Shown here one piece after another: positions 34,616 to 41,891 of a stretch of DNA of 64,000 nt. Every line of letters begins with the position of its first letter. Position 1 is the stretch's first letter. The position numbers and the translations under genes were made by a program. The notes beneath the pieces are model-generated. The model had not been told where the DNA came from and made no database searches. It was given only the letters and a program-made list of their open reading frames with translations. This stretch comes from Phycisphaeraceae bacterium (lineage in GTDB: Bacteria > Planctomycetota > Phycisphaerae > Phycisphaerales > UBA1924), in assembly GCA_019636565.1 (NCBI GenBank), contig JAHBXG010000005.1, positions 1 to 64,000 of the forward strand, in the 5' to 3' direction.

Positions 34616-36031
34616 TCACTCGGTGGCTTGGTCGGCGAACGCGACGATGGAGCGGTAGCCGTCTTTTCTGTAGGCGCGGATGCCAAGAAAATAATCGTCC
34701 TTACTGATGGGGAGTGTGATCTCGGTGACGTTGCCGACGTCGCGTGAGAATGTCCAGGTCGGCGAGGTGGTGTCGCGCCAGACGACTTCGTAGCCGTCGG
34801 CGTCGGGGCTTGCATCCCACCTAAGGGTAGTGGCGTTTTCGAGTTTGGCGGTGATGATGCGGGTTCGTTTCGGCGATTGCGGTGCGTTCGCGAGGTGGAT
34901 CAGGCACTTGGCGTTGAGGCGGGCCACGTTGGCGAGGTAGTCGGGATCGACGAAGCGGACGACGTCGCCGGTTTCGCGGGCTTTGCCGCCGCCGATTTGG
35001 GACGGGCCGGAAACGTATTGGTGTTGGCGTGAATAGGTCTCGTTGCTGGCTGTGAAACGCACGGCCGGGAAGCCGGCCTGATTGAACATGGAGTGGTCGC
35101 CGCCACGCAGAAAGCGATCGAGGCGGAAGACGAGGCGGGGCTGAACCGGGGTGTGCTCCAGTGCCGCGACTTCGGCGACGTAGCGAGCGAGTTGGCGGGA
35201 GGGAGAGTCGGATTCACCAGAAAGAGCGCGGAGACGGGCGAACTGTTCGGCAGTTGCGTTTCGTGGCATGCCCTCTGAAAAGACGCGGACGACATCGGGC
35301 TGGGCGGGAAAGCCATCGGTGGGCGGAGCGGATGGGTCGCCAACTATGTCGTTATTGAGAACGGCGACGATGTTTTCGTTGCGGGTTCTGGCGGAATCGG
35401 CGTGGAATTTCGCGCCGACCAGACCCTGTTCCTCGCCGATCGTGCAGAGAAAAACCACGGTCGCTCGAAGGTTTTCCTTGGCCAGGGCGCGGGCGCACTC
35501 AATGACGACGGCGCAGCCGGATGCATCGTCGTTGGCCCCCGGGGCATCGCCCTTCGGATCCATGACGTTGGCATTCATGCTGTCGAGGTGACCGACGACG
35601 TAGATGCGACGGTCTGCCGCGGCGGGATCGGTACCGGGCAGAATCGAGACGACGTTGGCGACCTTGACGGATTCTTTGATGCGCGGCCCGACCGGGGCGT
35701 CGAACTCTTCTAGAGAGGCTTCGAGTCGCGGCCCGGCGGCGCGGAACTGCTCGAGAACCCAGGACCGGGCGGCACCGATGCCTCGCGTGGTGGAAGTGGT
35801 GTCAGAGAGCGTGTGCCGGGTGCCGAAGTCAGCGAGGCGATGGACGATCGCGATTGAGGCTTCCGGGGTGATGGAGCCGGTCGCTCCGGTGTCGGGGCTT
35901 GGAAGGTTCGCGGGCCGGACCAGCGGAAGCTTGGGGTTGGGAAGGTCGGCGGCGACCAGCGTGTAACAGCCGAACAGCGATGAAACGACCAGAACGGGAA
36001 GGAATACCGAATTGGCAAAGGGGGTCGGCAT
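34616..36031 (-). CDS. Secreted M28-family metallopeptidase with C-terminal fibronectin-like domain
   Basis: A 471-residue exported zinc aminopeptidase-like protein. Signal peptide at the start (hydrophobic to about residue 27). The M28 core shows the metal ligands in GHLDSMN, GANDDASGCAV, GEEQGLVGA and NNDIVGDP, plus a late His region (SRQHQYV). The active glutamates (EE) are present, so the site looks complete. The last 90 residues resemble a fibronectin type III domain (LRWDASPDADGYEVVWR). It should cleave N-terminal residues of peptides outside the cytoplasm. It is divergent from pdhB. Confidence 0.88.
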   Translation of the reverse strand: MPTPFANSVFLPVLVVSSLFGCYTLVAADLPNPKLPLVRPANLPSPDTGATGSITPEASIAIVHRLADFGTRHTLSDTTSTTRGIGAARSWVLEQFRAAGPRLEASLEEFDAPVGPRIKESVKVANVVSILPGTDPAAADRRIYVVGHLDSMNANVMDPKGDAPGANDDASGCAVVIECARALAKENLRATVVFLCTIGEEQGLVGAKFHADSARTRNENIVAVLNNDIVGDPSAPPTDGFPAQPDVVRVFSEGMPRNATAEQFARLRALSGESDSPSRQLARYVAEVAALEHTPVQPRLVFRLDRFLRGGDHSMFNQAGFPAVRFTASNETYSRQHQYVSGPSQIGGGKARETGDVVRFVDPDYLANVARLNAKCLIHLANAPQSPKRTRIITAKLENATTLRWDASPDADGYEVVWRDTTSPTWTFSRDVGNVTEITLPISKDDYFLGIRAYRKDGYRSIVAFADQATE

Positions 36032-36210
36032 GCCAAGAGACTACAGAAAGTGTGCGGGGCGCGCGTAGAATCCTCGTCCGGCGCGGGGAAGCCGATCCAG
36101 GCTTCTGCGACGGTTCAGTGCATTGGCTCGCTGGGTTGCCAACCACCCGCCTCGGAGAGGAGGGCCACCAAAGGCAAGCAGCCAACGCGAGACTTGTTGA
36201 AAGGGTTTTC

Positions 36211-37248
36211 ATGGCTGCCGAGTTGATGTTGCCGGAGATGGGGCTTGAGCCGATGGGCGGCGGGACGGCGCGGGAGATTCAGTTCCGCGAAGCCCTGCGA
36301 GAGGCGATGAGCGAGGAAATGCGTAAGGACGACCGGATCTTCCTGATGGGAGAAGAGGTTGCCCAGTACAACGGCGCGTACAAGATCAGCCAGGGCATGC
36401 TGGATGAGTTTGGCCCGAAGCGGATCATCGATTCTCCGATTTCGGAGAACGGGTTCGCGGGGCTCGCAGTTGGCGCGGCCATGTACGGGCTGCGGCCGAT
36501 CATCGAGTTCATGTCGTGGTCGTTCAGCCTGGTGGCGGCGGACCAGATTCTGAACAACGTTCCGAAGATGCTCTATATGAGCGGCGGGCAGTGGGGCTGC
36601 CCGGTCGTTTTCCGAGGCAATGACGGCGCGGGTGGACAGCTTGGCTCCACGCACTCCTGGTGCGTGGAAGGCCTGTACAGCAACGTGCCGGGTGTGAAGA
36701 TCGCGATCCCGAGCAATCCGTATGACGCCAAGGGGATGCTCAAGACTTCGATTCGCGACGATGACCCGGTCTTTTTCCTTGAGAGCGAGCGCATGCTCGG
36801 CGACAAGGGGCACGTGCCCGAGCGTGAGTACACGATTCCGTTCGGCAAGGCTGCGCTGCGTCGGCAGGGCGATGATTGCACGGTTGTGAGTTTCGGCCGG
36901 CCGGTGAACTTCTGCATGGACGCCGCGGATGAGTTGAAGAAGGAAGGCATCAATATCGACGTGCTGGACATGCGCACAATTCGGCCGCTGGATATTGATT
37001 CGATTCTGGACAGCGTGAAGAAAACGGGTCGGATTGTCGTCGTCGATCAGTGCTGGCCGTTCGCGTCGGTTGCATCGGAAGTCGTCACGCAGGTGTGCGA
37101 GCGCGGGTTTGATTACCTCGACCACCAGCCGCTGCGGGTGAATACTGAGGACGTGCCGACGCCGTACGCGAAGAATCTGGAAGCGTTGTATCTGCCGCAC
37201 AAGGGGAAGATCATGCAGGCGGTGAAGGCGAGCCTTGGAAAGCTGTAA
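36211..37248 (+). CDS. pdhB: Pyruvate dehydrogenase E1 component, beta subunit
   Basis: A 345-residue thiamine-diphosphate enzyme subunit of a 2-oxo acid dehydrogenase, most likely pyruvate. Recognised by REIQFREALREAMSEEM, GEEVAQYNGAYKISQG, RIIDSPISENGFAGLAVGAA (with the cofactor-binding Glu), and the C-terminal VVVDQCWPFASVASEV and HQPLRVNTEDVPTPYAKNLE. A site GAAAGGG precedes the ATG. The N-terminal 20 residues are an unusual Met/Glu-rich lead. The E1-alpha subunit is not upstream, where a peptidase stands on the other strand, so the complex must draw E1-alpha and E3 from elsewhere. Confidence 0.92.
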   Translation: MAAELMLPEMGLEPMGGGTAREIQFREALREAMSEEMRKDDRIFLMGEEVAQYNGAYKISQGMLDEFGPKRIIDSPISENGFAGLAVGAAMYGLRPIIEFMSWSFSLVAADQILNNVPKMLYMSGGQWGCPVVFRGNDGAGGQLGSTHSWCVEGLYSNVPGVKIAIPSNPYDAKGMLKTSIRDDDPVFFLESERMLGDKGHVPEREYTIPFGKAALRRQGDDCTVVSFGRPVNFCMDAADELKKEGINIDVLDMRTIRPLDIDSILDSVKKTGRIVVVDQCWPFASVASEVVTQVCERGFDYLDHQPLRVNTEDVPTPYAKNLEALYLPHKGKIMQAVKASLGKL

Positions 37249-37254
37249 AACTCA

Positions 37255-37282
37255 CAGCGATAAAGCTCAAAGCTCAAATCGG
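37255..37282. repeat. Left inverted repeat flanking the four-helix-bundle gene
   Basis: AGCGATAAAGCTCAAAGCTCAAATC lies just after the pdhB stop. The sequence near 37656-37694, read on the other strand, contains AGCGATAAACGCTCAAATCC and AAAGCTCAAATCTC, so the two flanks are imperfect inverted copies. Confidence 0.65.
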
Positions 37283-37293
37283 AGGAAGGCAGC

Positions 37294-37650
37294 TTGGCTC
37301 GGTTGCAAGAGAACTTTCTTGAACGTATCGAAGCGTTTTGCGATAGGGCGGTTGAAGTCGCCAACGCGTTGGAATTAAAGAAGGTTTCAAGACGAGTAGT
37401 GGATCAGGTGTTGGCGTGCGGGACTTCGGTTGGGGCGAATGTGTTTGAAGCCGACGAAGCGATGAGTGCGGCGGACTTCGTGAAGTGTCGCTGTATCGCA
37501 ACGAAGGAATTGAATGAGTTTCGGTTTTGGATTCGTTTGAGTTCGCGGCGAGAATGGATTCGTGCAGATCGGCTCCAGTCTCTCGAACAAGAGAGCGTTG
37601 AGATCAAGAAAATATTCGGGACAATGATCTCCCGAAGCAAGCGTCGATAA
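37294..37650 (+). CDS. Four-helix-bundle protein (23S rRNA intervening-sequence protein family)
   Basis: A 118-residue all-helical protein with the hallmark block VVDQVLACGTSVGANVFEADEAMSAADFVKCRCIATKELNEFRFWIRL, typical of the four-helix-bundle family first found in 23S rRNA intervening sequences. Function is unproven; a nucleic-acid-binding role has been suggested. The start is TTG, with an excellent site GGAGGAAGG nearby. The gene sits between pdhB and pdhC and is bounded by imperfect inverted repeats, which suggests it entered as a small cassette. The positively charged tail (SRSKRR) is usual. It probably shares the pdh transcript. Confidence 0.85.
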   Translation: MARLQENFLERIEAFCDRAVEVANALELKKVSRRVVDQVLACGTSVGANVFEADEAMSAADFVKCRCIATKELNEFRFWIRLSSRREWIRADRLQSLEQESVEIKKIFGTMISRSKRR

Positions 37651-37655
37651 CTTTT

Positions 37656-37694
37656 CCGGATTTGAGCGTTTATCGCTTTGAGATTTGAGCTTTC
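37656..37694. repeat. Right inverted repeat flanking the four-helix-bundle gene
   Basis: CCGGATTTGAGCGTTTATCGCTTTGAG and the adjoining ATTTGAGCTTT, read on the opposite strand, match the left flank at 37255-37282 imperfectly. The inner part GCGTTTATCGC is also a small palindrome. It ends directly at the E2 start region. Confidence 0.65.
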
Positions 37695-37696
37695 CC

Positions 37697-39130
37697 ATGC
37701 CCATCAATATTGAAATGCCCCGTCTTTCCGACACCATGCAGGCCGGAACGGTTGTGAAGTGGAACGTGAAGGAAGGCCAGAAGGTCAAGAGCGGCGACGC
37801 GCTGGCGGACATCGAGACCGACAAGGCGACCATGGAGCTTCAGAGCTTCGAAGACGGAACGGTCGCGTCCATTGCCGTGGCCGAGGGGCAGAACGTTCCG
37901 ATTGGAACGGTGATTCTGGTGCTCGCGGCGCCGGGCGAAGATCTTGCCGCGGCGAAGGGTGGCGGCGGTGCGGCGGCTGCGCCGGCGAAGAAGCAGGCTC
38001 AGGAAGGCGGACAGGCTGCTGCGAGTGCGAACGGCCCGGCAAAGGGCGCGACGGCGACCATGGTTCCTCCTGCGGCACAAGCGCCCGATGAAGGTTCGAA
38101 CGGGCACGCGCCCGGGCGCAATGGCGGCACGGGCGGACGGATTTTCGCGAGTCCGCTGGCGAAGAAGATTGCCGCGGAATCGAATGTGGATCTTGGTTCG
38201 CTGCAGGGTTCGGGACCGGGCGGGCGGATCATTCGCAAAGATGTAGAAGCGGCCGTTGGAAGCGGGGGCGGCCAGATGGCGCCGGGTCGGGCCGCCGGCG
38301 CGAACGTGCAGGCTCCTTCCAAGCCTTTGCAGCCGCTGGCGCGAACACAGGTCAATCAGCCTTCGCGTCCGGCACCGATGGCAATGCTCTCCGGTGGCGG
38401 CGGTGGGTTGGTTGCGCGAGTCGTTCCGCTCTCCAATATGCGGAAGACGATCGCGAAGCGGCTGGTCGAGAGCAAGACGACGATCCCGCACTATCAGGTC
38501 ACGGTCGAGGCGAGCATGGATGCGCTCATGGAACTGCGCACGCAGTTGAACGAGCAGTTGGCCAATCAGGGCGTCAAGCTGAGCGTGAACGATTTCCTCG
38601 TCCGTGCGTCTGCGCTGGCGATGCATCAGCATCCGTACGTGAATACGAAGTGGGCCGGAACACCGGGGAACGAGGCGATTGAGTATTTGCCGGATGTGAA
38701 TGTCGGCGTGGCGATCGCGCTGCCGGTGATGGAAGACGGCACCGGCGGCGGACTGGTGGTCGCGACCATCCGAAACGCCGATGTGCTCGGCCTGCGCCAG
38801 ATTTCGGCCGAGACCAAGCGTCTTTCCGAGAAGGCCCGAACGAAGGGCTTGAGCGTCGAAGAGATGAGCGACGCGACGTTCACGATCAGCAACCTGGGCA
38901 TGTTCGGCGTGGAGAGTTTCACGGCGATCATCAATCCGCCGAACACGGCGATTCTGGCCGCGGGAGGCGCGGTGCAGAAGGCGGTCGTCAAGAACGGGCA
39001 GGTCGTGCCGGGTCATGTGATGAGCATGACGATGAGCAGCGATCACCGTGTGATAGATGGCGCGATGGCGGCGAATTACCTCAACACGGTCAAGGGCTTG
39101 CTCGAGAAGCCGGCGACGTTGTTGGTGTGA
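37697..39130 (+). CDS. pdhC: Dihydrolipoamide acetyltransferase (E2) of pyruvate dehydrogenase
   Basis: A 477-residue E2 core protein. One lipoyl domain (about residues 1-80) carries the lipoylated Lys43 in IETDKATME. An Ala/Gly/Pro-rich linker follows, then the E3-binding domain (about 148-185: FASPLAKKIAAESNVDLG), a second linker, and the catalytic domain (about 240-477) with SDHRVIDGA (His450) and the start SNMRKTIAKRLVESK. All functional motifs are intact. The ATG follows a GAGCTTTCCC-type stretch with a weak site. It is 46 bases after the four-helix-bundle gene, in the same direction as pdhB. Confidence 0.93.
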   Translation: MPINIEMPRLSDTMQAGTVVKWNVKEGQKVKSGDALADIETDKATMELQSFEDGTVASIAVAEGQNVPIGTVILVLAAPGEDLAAAKGGGGAAAAPAKKQAQEGGQAAASANGPAKGATATMVPPAAQAPDEGSNGHAPGRNGGTGGRIFASPLAKKIAAESNVDLGSLQGSGPGGRIIRKDVEAAVGSGGGQMAPGRAAGANVQAPSKPLQPLARTQVNQPSRPAPMAMLSGGGGGLVARVVPLSNMRKTIAKRLVESKTTIPHYQVTVEASMDALMELRTQLNEQLANQGVKLSVNDFLVRASALAMHQHPYVNTKWAGTPGNEAIEYLPDVNVGVAIALPVMEDGTGGGLVVATIRNADVLGLRQISAETKRLSEKARTKGLSVEEMSDATFTISNLGMFGVESFTAIINPPNTAILAAGGAVQKAVVKNGQVVPGHVMSMTMSSDHRVIDGAMAANYLNTVKGLLEKPATLLV

Positions 39131-39448
39131 TTGCGTACGACGCTGCAACAGCCCTATTCGGAACTCGCCAGAATCTCACGCTCGTGAGCGCGTGATGAAT
39201 GTCTGGGGCTGTTGCACAAATTGCCCTTTGGTGGCTTCCCAATCCCAGAATCCAGAATCTCATCCTCACTCACACGGGGTTGAGTGTCTGGTGAAGGAGC
39301 CGCGAACAGGTTTTGCTTGTTTAGCGGATCTCTCCTTCGGAATTGGCGACTTTGTTAGCAAGGGAGCCCTTCACTGCGATCGGGCTCGTGCGGCAAGTCA
39401 CGGGACTCTTTGCGTCGCAGCAAGCGCTCCAACTAGAGCAAAGGCGAT
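39131..39448. other. Non-coding gap after pdhC with large hairpin
   Basis: Between pdhC and the convergent response regulator. The first 90 bases hold the layered palindrome at 39144-39216. The rest contains no supported gene; open frames here have no start site or protein-like composition. Confidence 0.5.
39144..39216. repeat. Layered palindrome (73 bases)
   Basis: Three nested arm pairs: TGCAACAGCCC (39144-39154) with GGGCTGTTGCA (39206-39216), CCAGA (39168-39172) with TCTGG (39202-39206), and TCACGC (39176-39181) with GCGTGA (39190-39195). The middle and outer right arms overlap by one base. It may end transcription of pdhC. It could also be a small mobile-element remnant. Confidence 0.7.
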
Positions 39449-40087
39449 CTAGAACCCTCCCGCACTCAGCCACTCACTCGGTTTGCGTTTGAGCGCGCCC
39501 GCAATCGACAGCAGCGATTCCAAACTCGGCAAGTGTGCTCCGCGTTCGATTGAGGACAACTGGCTCACGCTGATGCCGCTGGCGTCGGAGAGTTCCTTCA
39601 GAGTCCACGCGGCTTCCGTGCGGGCCAGACGGATGTGGCGGCCGAGTTCGGCGCGGAGCTTGTCTTGCGGGCGCTGGCCCAAGCCGAGCGATTCCGCGGC
39701 CTGCGCGAGGGCGCGGCGCAGTTCGACGAGTGAGAACGGCTTCGCTAAATAGTCGAAGGCGTCCTGCTTGAAGGTTTCACGCATCGAGTCCATCGAGGGG
39801 TAGCCGGTCACGACGATGACGGCGAGGCGGCTCCAGCGCTTGCGGATTTCCTGGAGGACGGTTTCGCCGCTCTCGCGACCCATTTTGATGTCGAGCAGGA
39901 CGAGATCGGGCAGGCGCGATTCGCAGGCCTCGAAGAAATCTTCGGCGTCGGCGCAGACGCGGACCTCGTGTCCATCGTTCTGCAGCGTCGCGTGCATGTA
40001 CTGGCGGAAGTCGGCGTCGTCGTCCAGGCAGACGATCGAGAGAGGTGGTGCCGGGGGAGCGTCGGGGATTTTGGCGGGTTCGGGCAT
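39449..40087 (-). CDS. Response regulator with C-terminal XRE-type helix-turn-helix
   Basis: A 212-residue regulator. An N-terminal proline-rich lead (1-15) precedes the receiver domain (about 16-132): acidic pocket LDDD, phosphorylation site Asp66 (LLDIKMG), Thr94 (VTGY), Lys116 (AKPF). The C-terminal part (about 145-207) is a Cro/C1-type helix-turn-helix: LRAELGRHIRLARTEAAWTL, LSDASGISVSQLSSIERGAHLPSL. Most response regulators end in winged, LuxR or Fis domains; a XRE output is rare. It follows the histidine kinase by 50 bases, so the two should be partners. Confidence 0.85.
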   Translation of the reverse strand: MPEPAKIPDAPPAPPLSIVCLDDDADFRQYMHATLQNDGHEVRVCADAEDFFEACESRLPDLVLLDIKMGRESGETVLQEIRKRWSRLAVIVVTGYPSMDSMRETFKQDAFDYLAKPFSLVELRRALAQAAESLGLGQRPQDKLRAELGRHIRLARTEAAWTLKELSDASGISVSQLSSIERGAHLPSLESLLSIAGALKRKPSEWLSAGGF

Positions 40088-40137
40088 GAATTGGTACTTG
40101 AAGGAGCGTTGAGGTTAGCGAGGGAGAGAGTGTTTAC

Positions 40138-41853
40138 TCAACGAACCCTTCCCCCAACCCCCTCCCTCAGGGAGGGGGCTCCGGATTCCGATTCCGCGAC
40201 GCTCGGTGAAACCGATCGGCTGAGCGGGAGCATGATCTCGAAAACGGCTCCGGAGAGGTCGTGGGCGCCTGCGTCGGCCGCGGAGCGATTTCGGGCGAGG
40301 AGGATGCCGTCGTGCTCGCGGATGATGCCCTCAGCGACGGCAAGGCCCAGGCCCGTGCCGCGGCTGTCGAGGCGGGTGCTGGCGAAAGGCTCGAAGAGGG
40401 CGGGCAGGATGGCGGGGTCGATCCCCGGGCCGGTGTCGCGGATGCGGATGGAAAGCCAATCAGAATCGTCGCGCCGGGTGCGCTCGGCATCGACGACGAT
40501 GCGATCGACGGGAGAAACGGGGCGGTCGCGACGGGCATTGATGGCGTCGGCGGCGTTGCGAAGCAGATTGACGAACACCTGGGTGATGCGGTCGGGGTCG
40601 CAGTCGATCAGGAGCGCGGGATCGACAAGATTCTCGATCGGTGCGGCGCGGACGGAACGATCGAGGCGGACCAGCGTCGCGGCTTCGTCGATGATCGGCG
40701 CGAGCAACACGGTTCGGCTGGTGGGGGGGCGGACGCGGGCGAAGTCGAGCAGGCTCTCGCTCAGACGTTCGAGCCGTTCGACCACGCGCAGCATGAGGGC
40801 GGCGCGGGTGGGCTCAACGGCCTTGCCGGGCTGCGCGGCTATCTGCTCCACGCTTCCTTTCAGCACAGCGAGCGGCGTATTGAGTTCGTGCGCGATGCCG
40901 GCCGACATCATGCCCAGGCTGGCGAGGCGGTCGGCGTTGGCGAGGTTGCGCTGGGCCGATTGGAGAAGATGGTTCTTTCGCTTCAGATCGGTCGCGGCGG
41001 TTTCGAGTTGCGAGAGTGCGAGATTGAGCGCCTGCTGGTTGCTTCGCAGCGCGCGGATGGAATCATTGCGAGAGCGCATGATCTCACCGAGTTCGTCGCG
41101 GGGAATGTGGATTTCGGGAACGAGTTCGCTGTCATTGGCGCCGCCTCCTTGGCGCTCCTGAACGGCCTTATCGGCATCGAGAATGCGGCGAATCGGGTCG
41201 TACACCGCCTGCGGGAGCACGAAGATTTCCAGCGCGAGCGCAACGAGCGCGTAAACGAAGAGCAATGCAAAGAGCGTGTAGAGGTAGAGCCAAACGACGC
41301 TGGAGCGTGCCTCTGGGCTGGTAGCGGAAAGCACGACGTATCGACCTTCGTTGGAACCATCGGGAGTCAGAAACGCGACGGCCGAAGCCTCCCACGGAGG
41401 CGCGTTCAATTCGAAAGCGGTGAACGGAGAGACGCTTGCGCTGACCGCGATGTCGCGGGGGATGCCAAGTTCCGATGCGGAACCTTCCCGCGTCAGAACG
41501 TGCGGCCGATGCTGCAAGTACGCCCGGATCCGGTTCGATTGCTCATCGCCGCTGGAAGCGAGCGCGGGAGCGATGGCGGAAAGCAGATCCATGGAGGCTC
41601 GCGAGTCGGCGCGGTCCACGATTCGGGCGATGGCGGGGCGGAGCGCAACGAGCAGCACAAACGTGAGCGCGAGCGAGAAAAAAGTGTGCAGAAAGAAGAG
41701 CTTCTTGCGGATGCGCATGCCCGCGAGGAGACCTCTGCCGCTGGTGGCGCGGGGAACTACCTTGGCGATGATGCGGCGCGGGCGCCCGGTGATCGCCCTC
41801 GGTACGGGGGCCGGGGGAGGGGTGGGGATCGAGTTGGACTCTTGCTCGGACAT
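40138..41853 (-). CDS. Membrane sensor histidine kinase
   Basis: A 571-residue kinase, the partner of the downstream receiver-XRE regulator. Membrane helix 1 is at about 52-72, an outside sensor region of about 115 residues follows, helix 2 is at about 186-212, then a HAMP-like linker and a coiled stretch. The HisKA domain carries the phospho-accepting His322 in AGIAHELNTPLA, and the ATPase domain has Asn433 (NLLRNAADA), DTGPGID at 473 and RGTGLGLA at 499. All catalytic boxes are present. Its last residues (PSLREGVGG) are encoded by a CCCCCTCCC hairpin repeat, so the natural C-terminus was probably shorter. Confidence 0.9.
   Translation of the reverse strand: MSEQESNSIPTPPPAPVPRAITGRPRRIIAKVVPRATSGRGLLAGMRIRKKLFFLHTFFSLALTFVLLVALRPAIARIVDRADSRASMDLLSAIAPALASSGDEQSNRIRAYLQHRPHVLTREGSASELGIPRDIAVSASVSPFTAFELNAPPWEASAVAFLTPDGSNEGRYVVLSATSPEARSSVVWLYLYTLFALLFVYALVALALEIFVLPQAVYDPIRRILDADKAVQERQGGGANDSELVPEIHIPRDELGEIMRSRNDSIRALRSNQQALNLALSQLETAATDLKRKNHLLQSAQRNLANADRLASLGMMSAGIAHELNTPLAVLKGSVEQIAAQPGKAVEPTRAALMLRVVERLERLSESLLDFARVRPPTSRTVLLAPIIDEAATLVRLDRSVRAAPIENLVDPALLIDCDPDRITQVFVNLLRNAADAINARRDRPVSPVDRIVVDAERTRRDDSDWLSIRIRDTGPGIDPAILPALFEPFASTRLDSRGTGLGLAVAEGIIREHDGILLARNRSAADAGAHDLSGAVFEIMLPLSRSVSPSVAESESGAPSLREGVGGRVR
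40151..40179. repeat. CCCCCTCCC hairpin repeat, copy 2
   Basis: CCCCCTCCC (40158-40166), loop TCA, GGGAGGGGG (40170-40178), preceded by CCCCCAA exactly as in copy 1 at 34566. It overlaps the 3' end of the histidine kinase gene and contributes its final residues. It is the only other clear copy in the window. Confidence 0.8.
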
Positions 41854-41891
41854 TTGCTCTTGACCATTTTACGTTGGGACTAGAGTCGGCC

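Noticed and set aside
39144..39216. Reading the palindrome as the ends of an IS6-type insertion sequence.
   Set aside because: Arms point in the opposite orientation to IS6 ends, enclose only about 50 bases, and no transposase is nearby.
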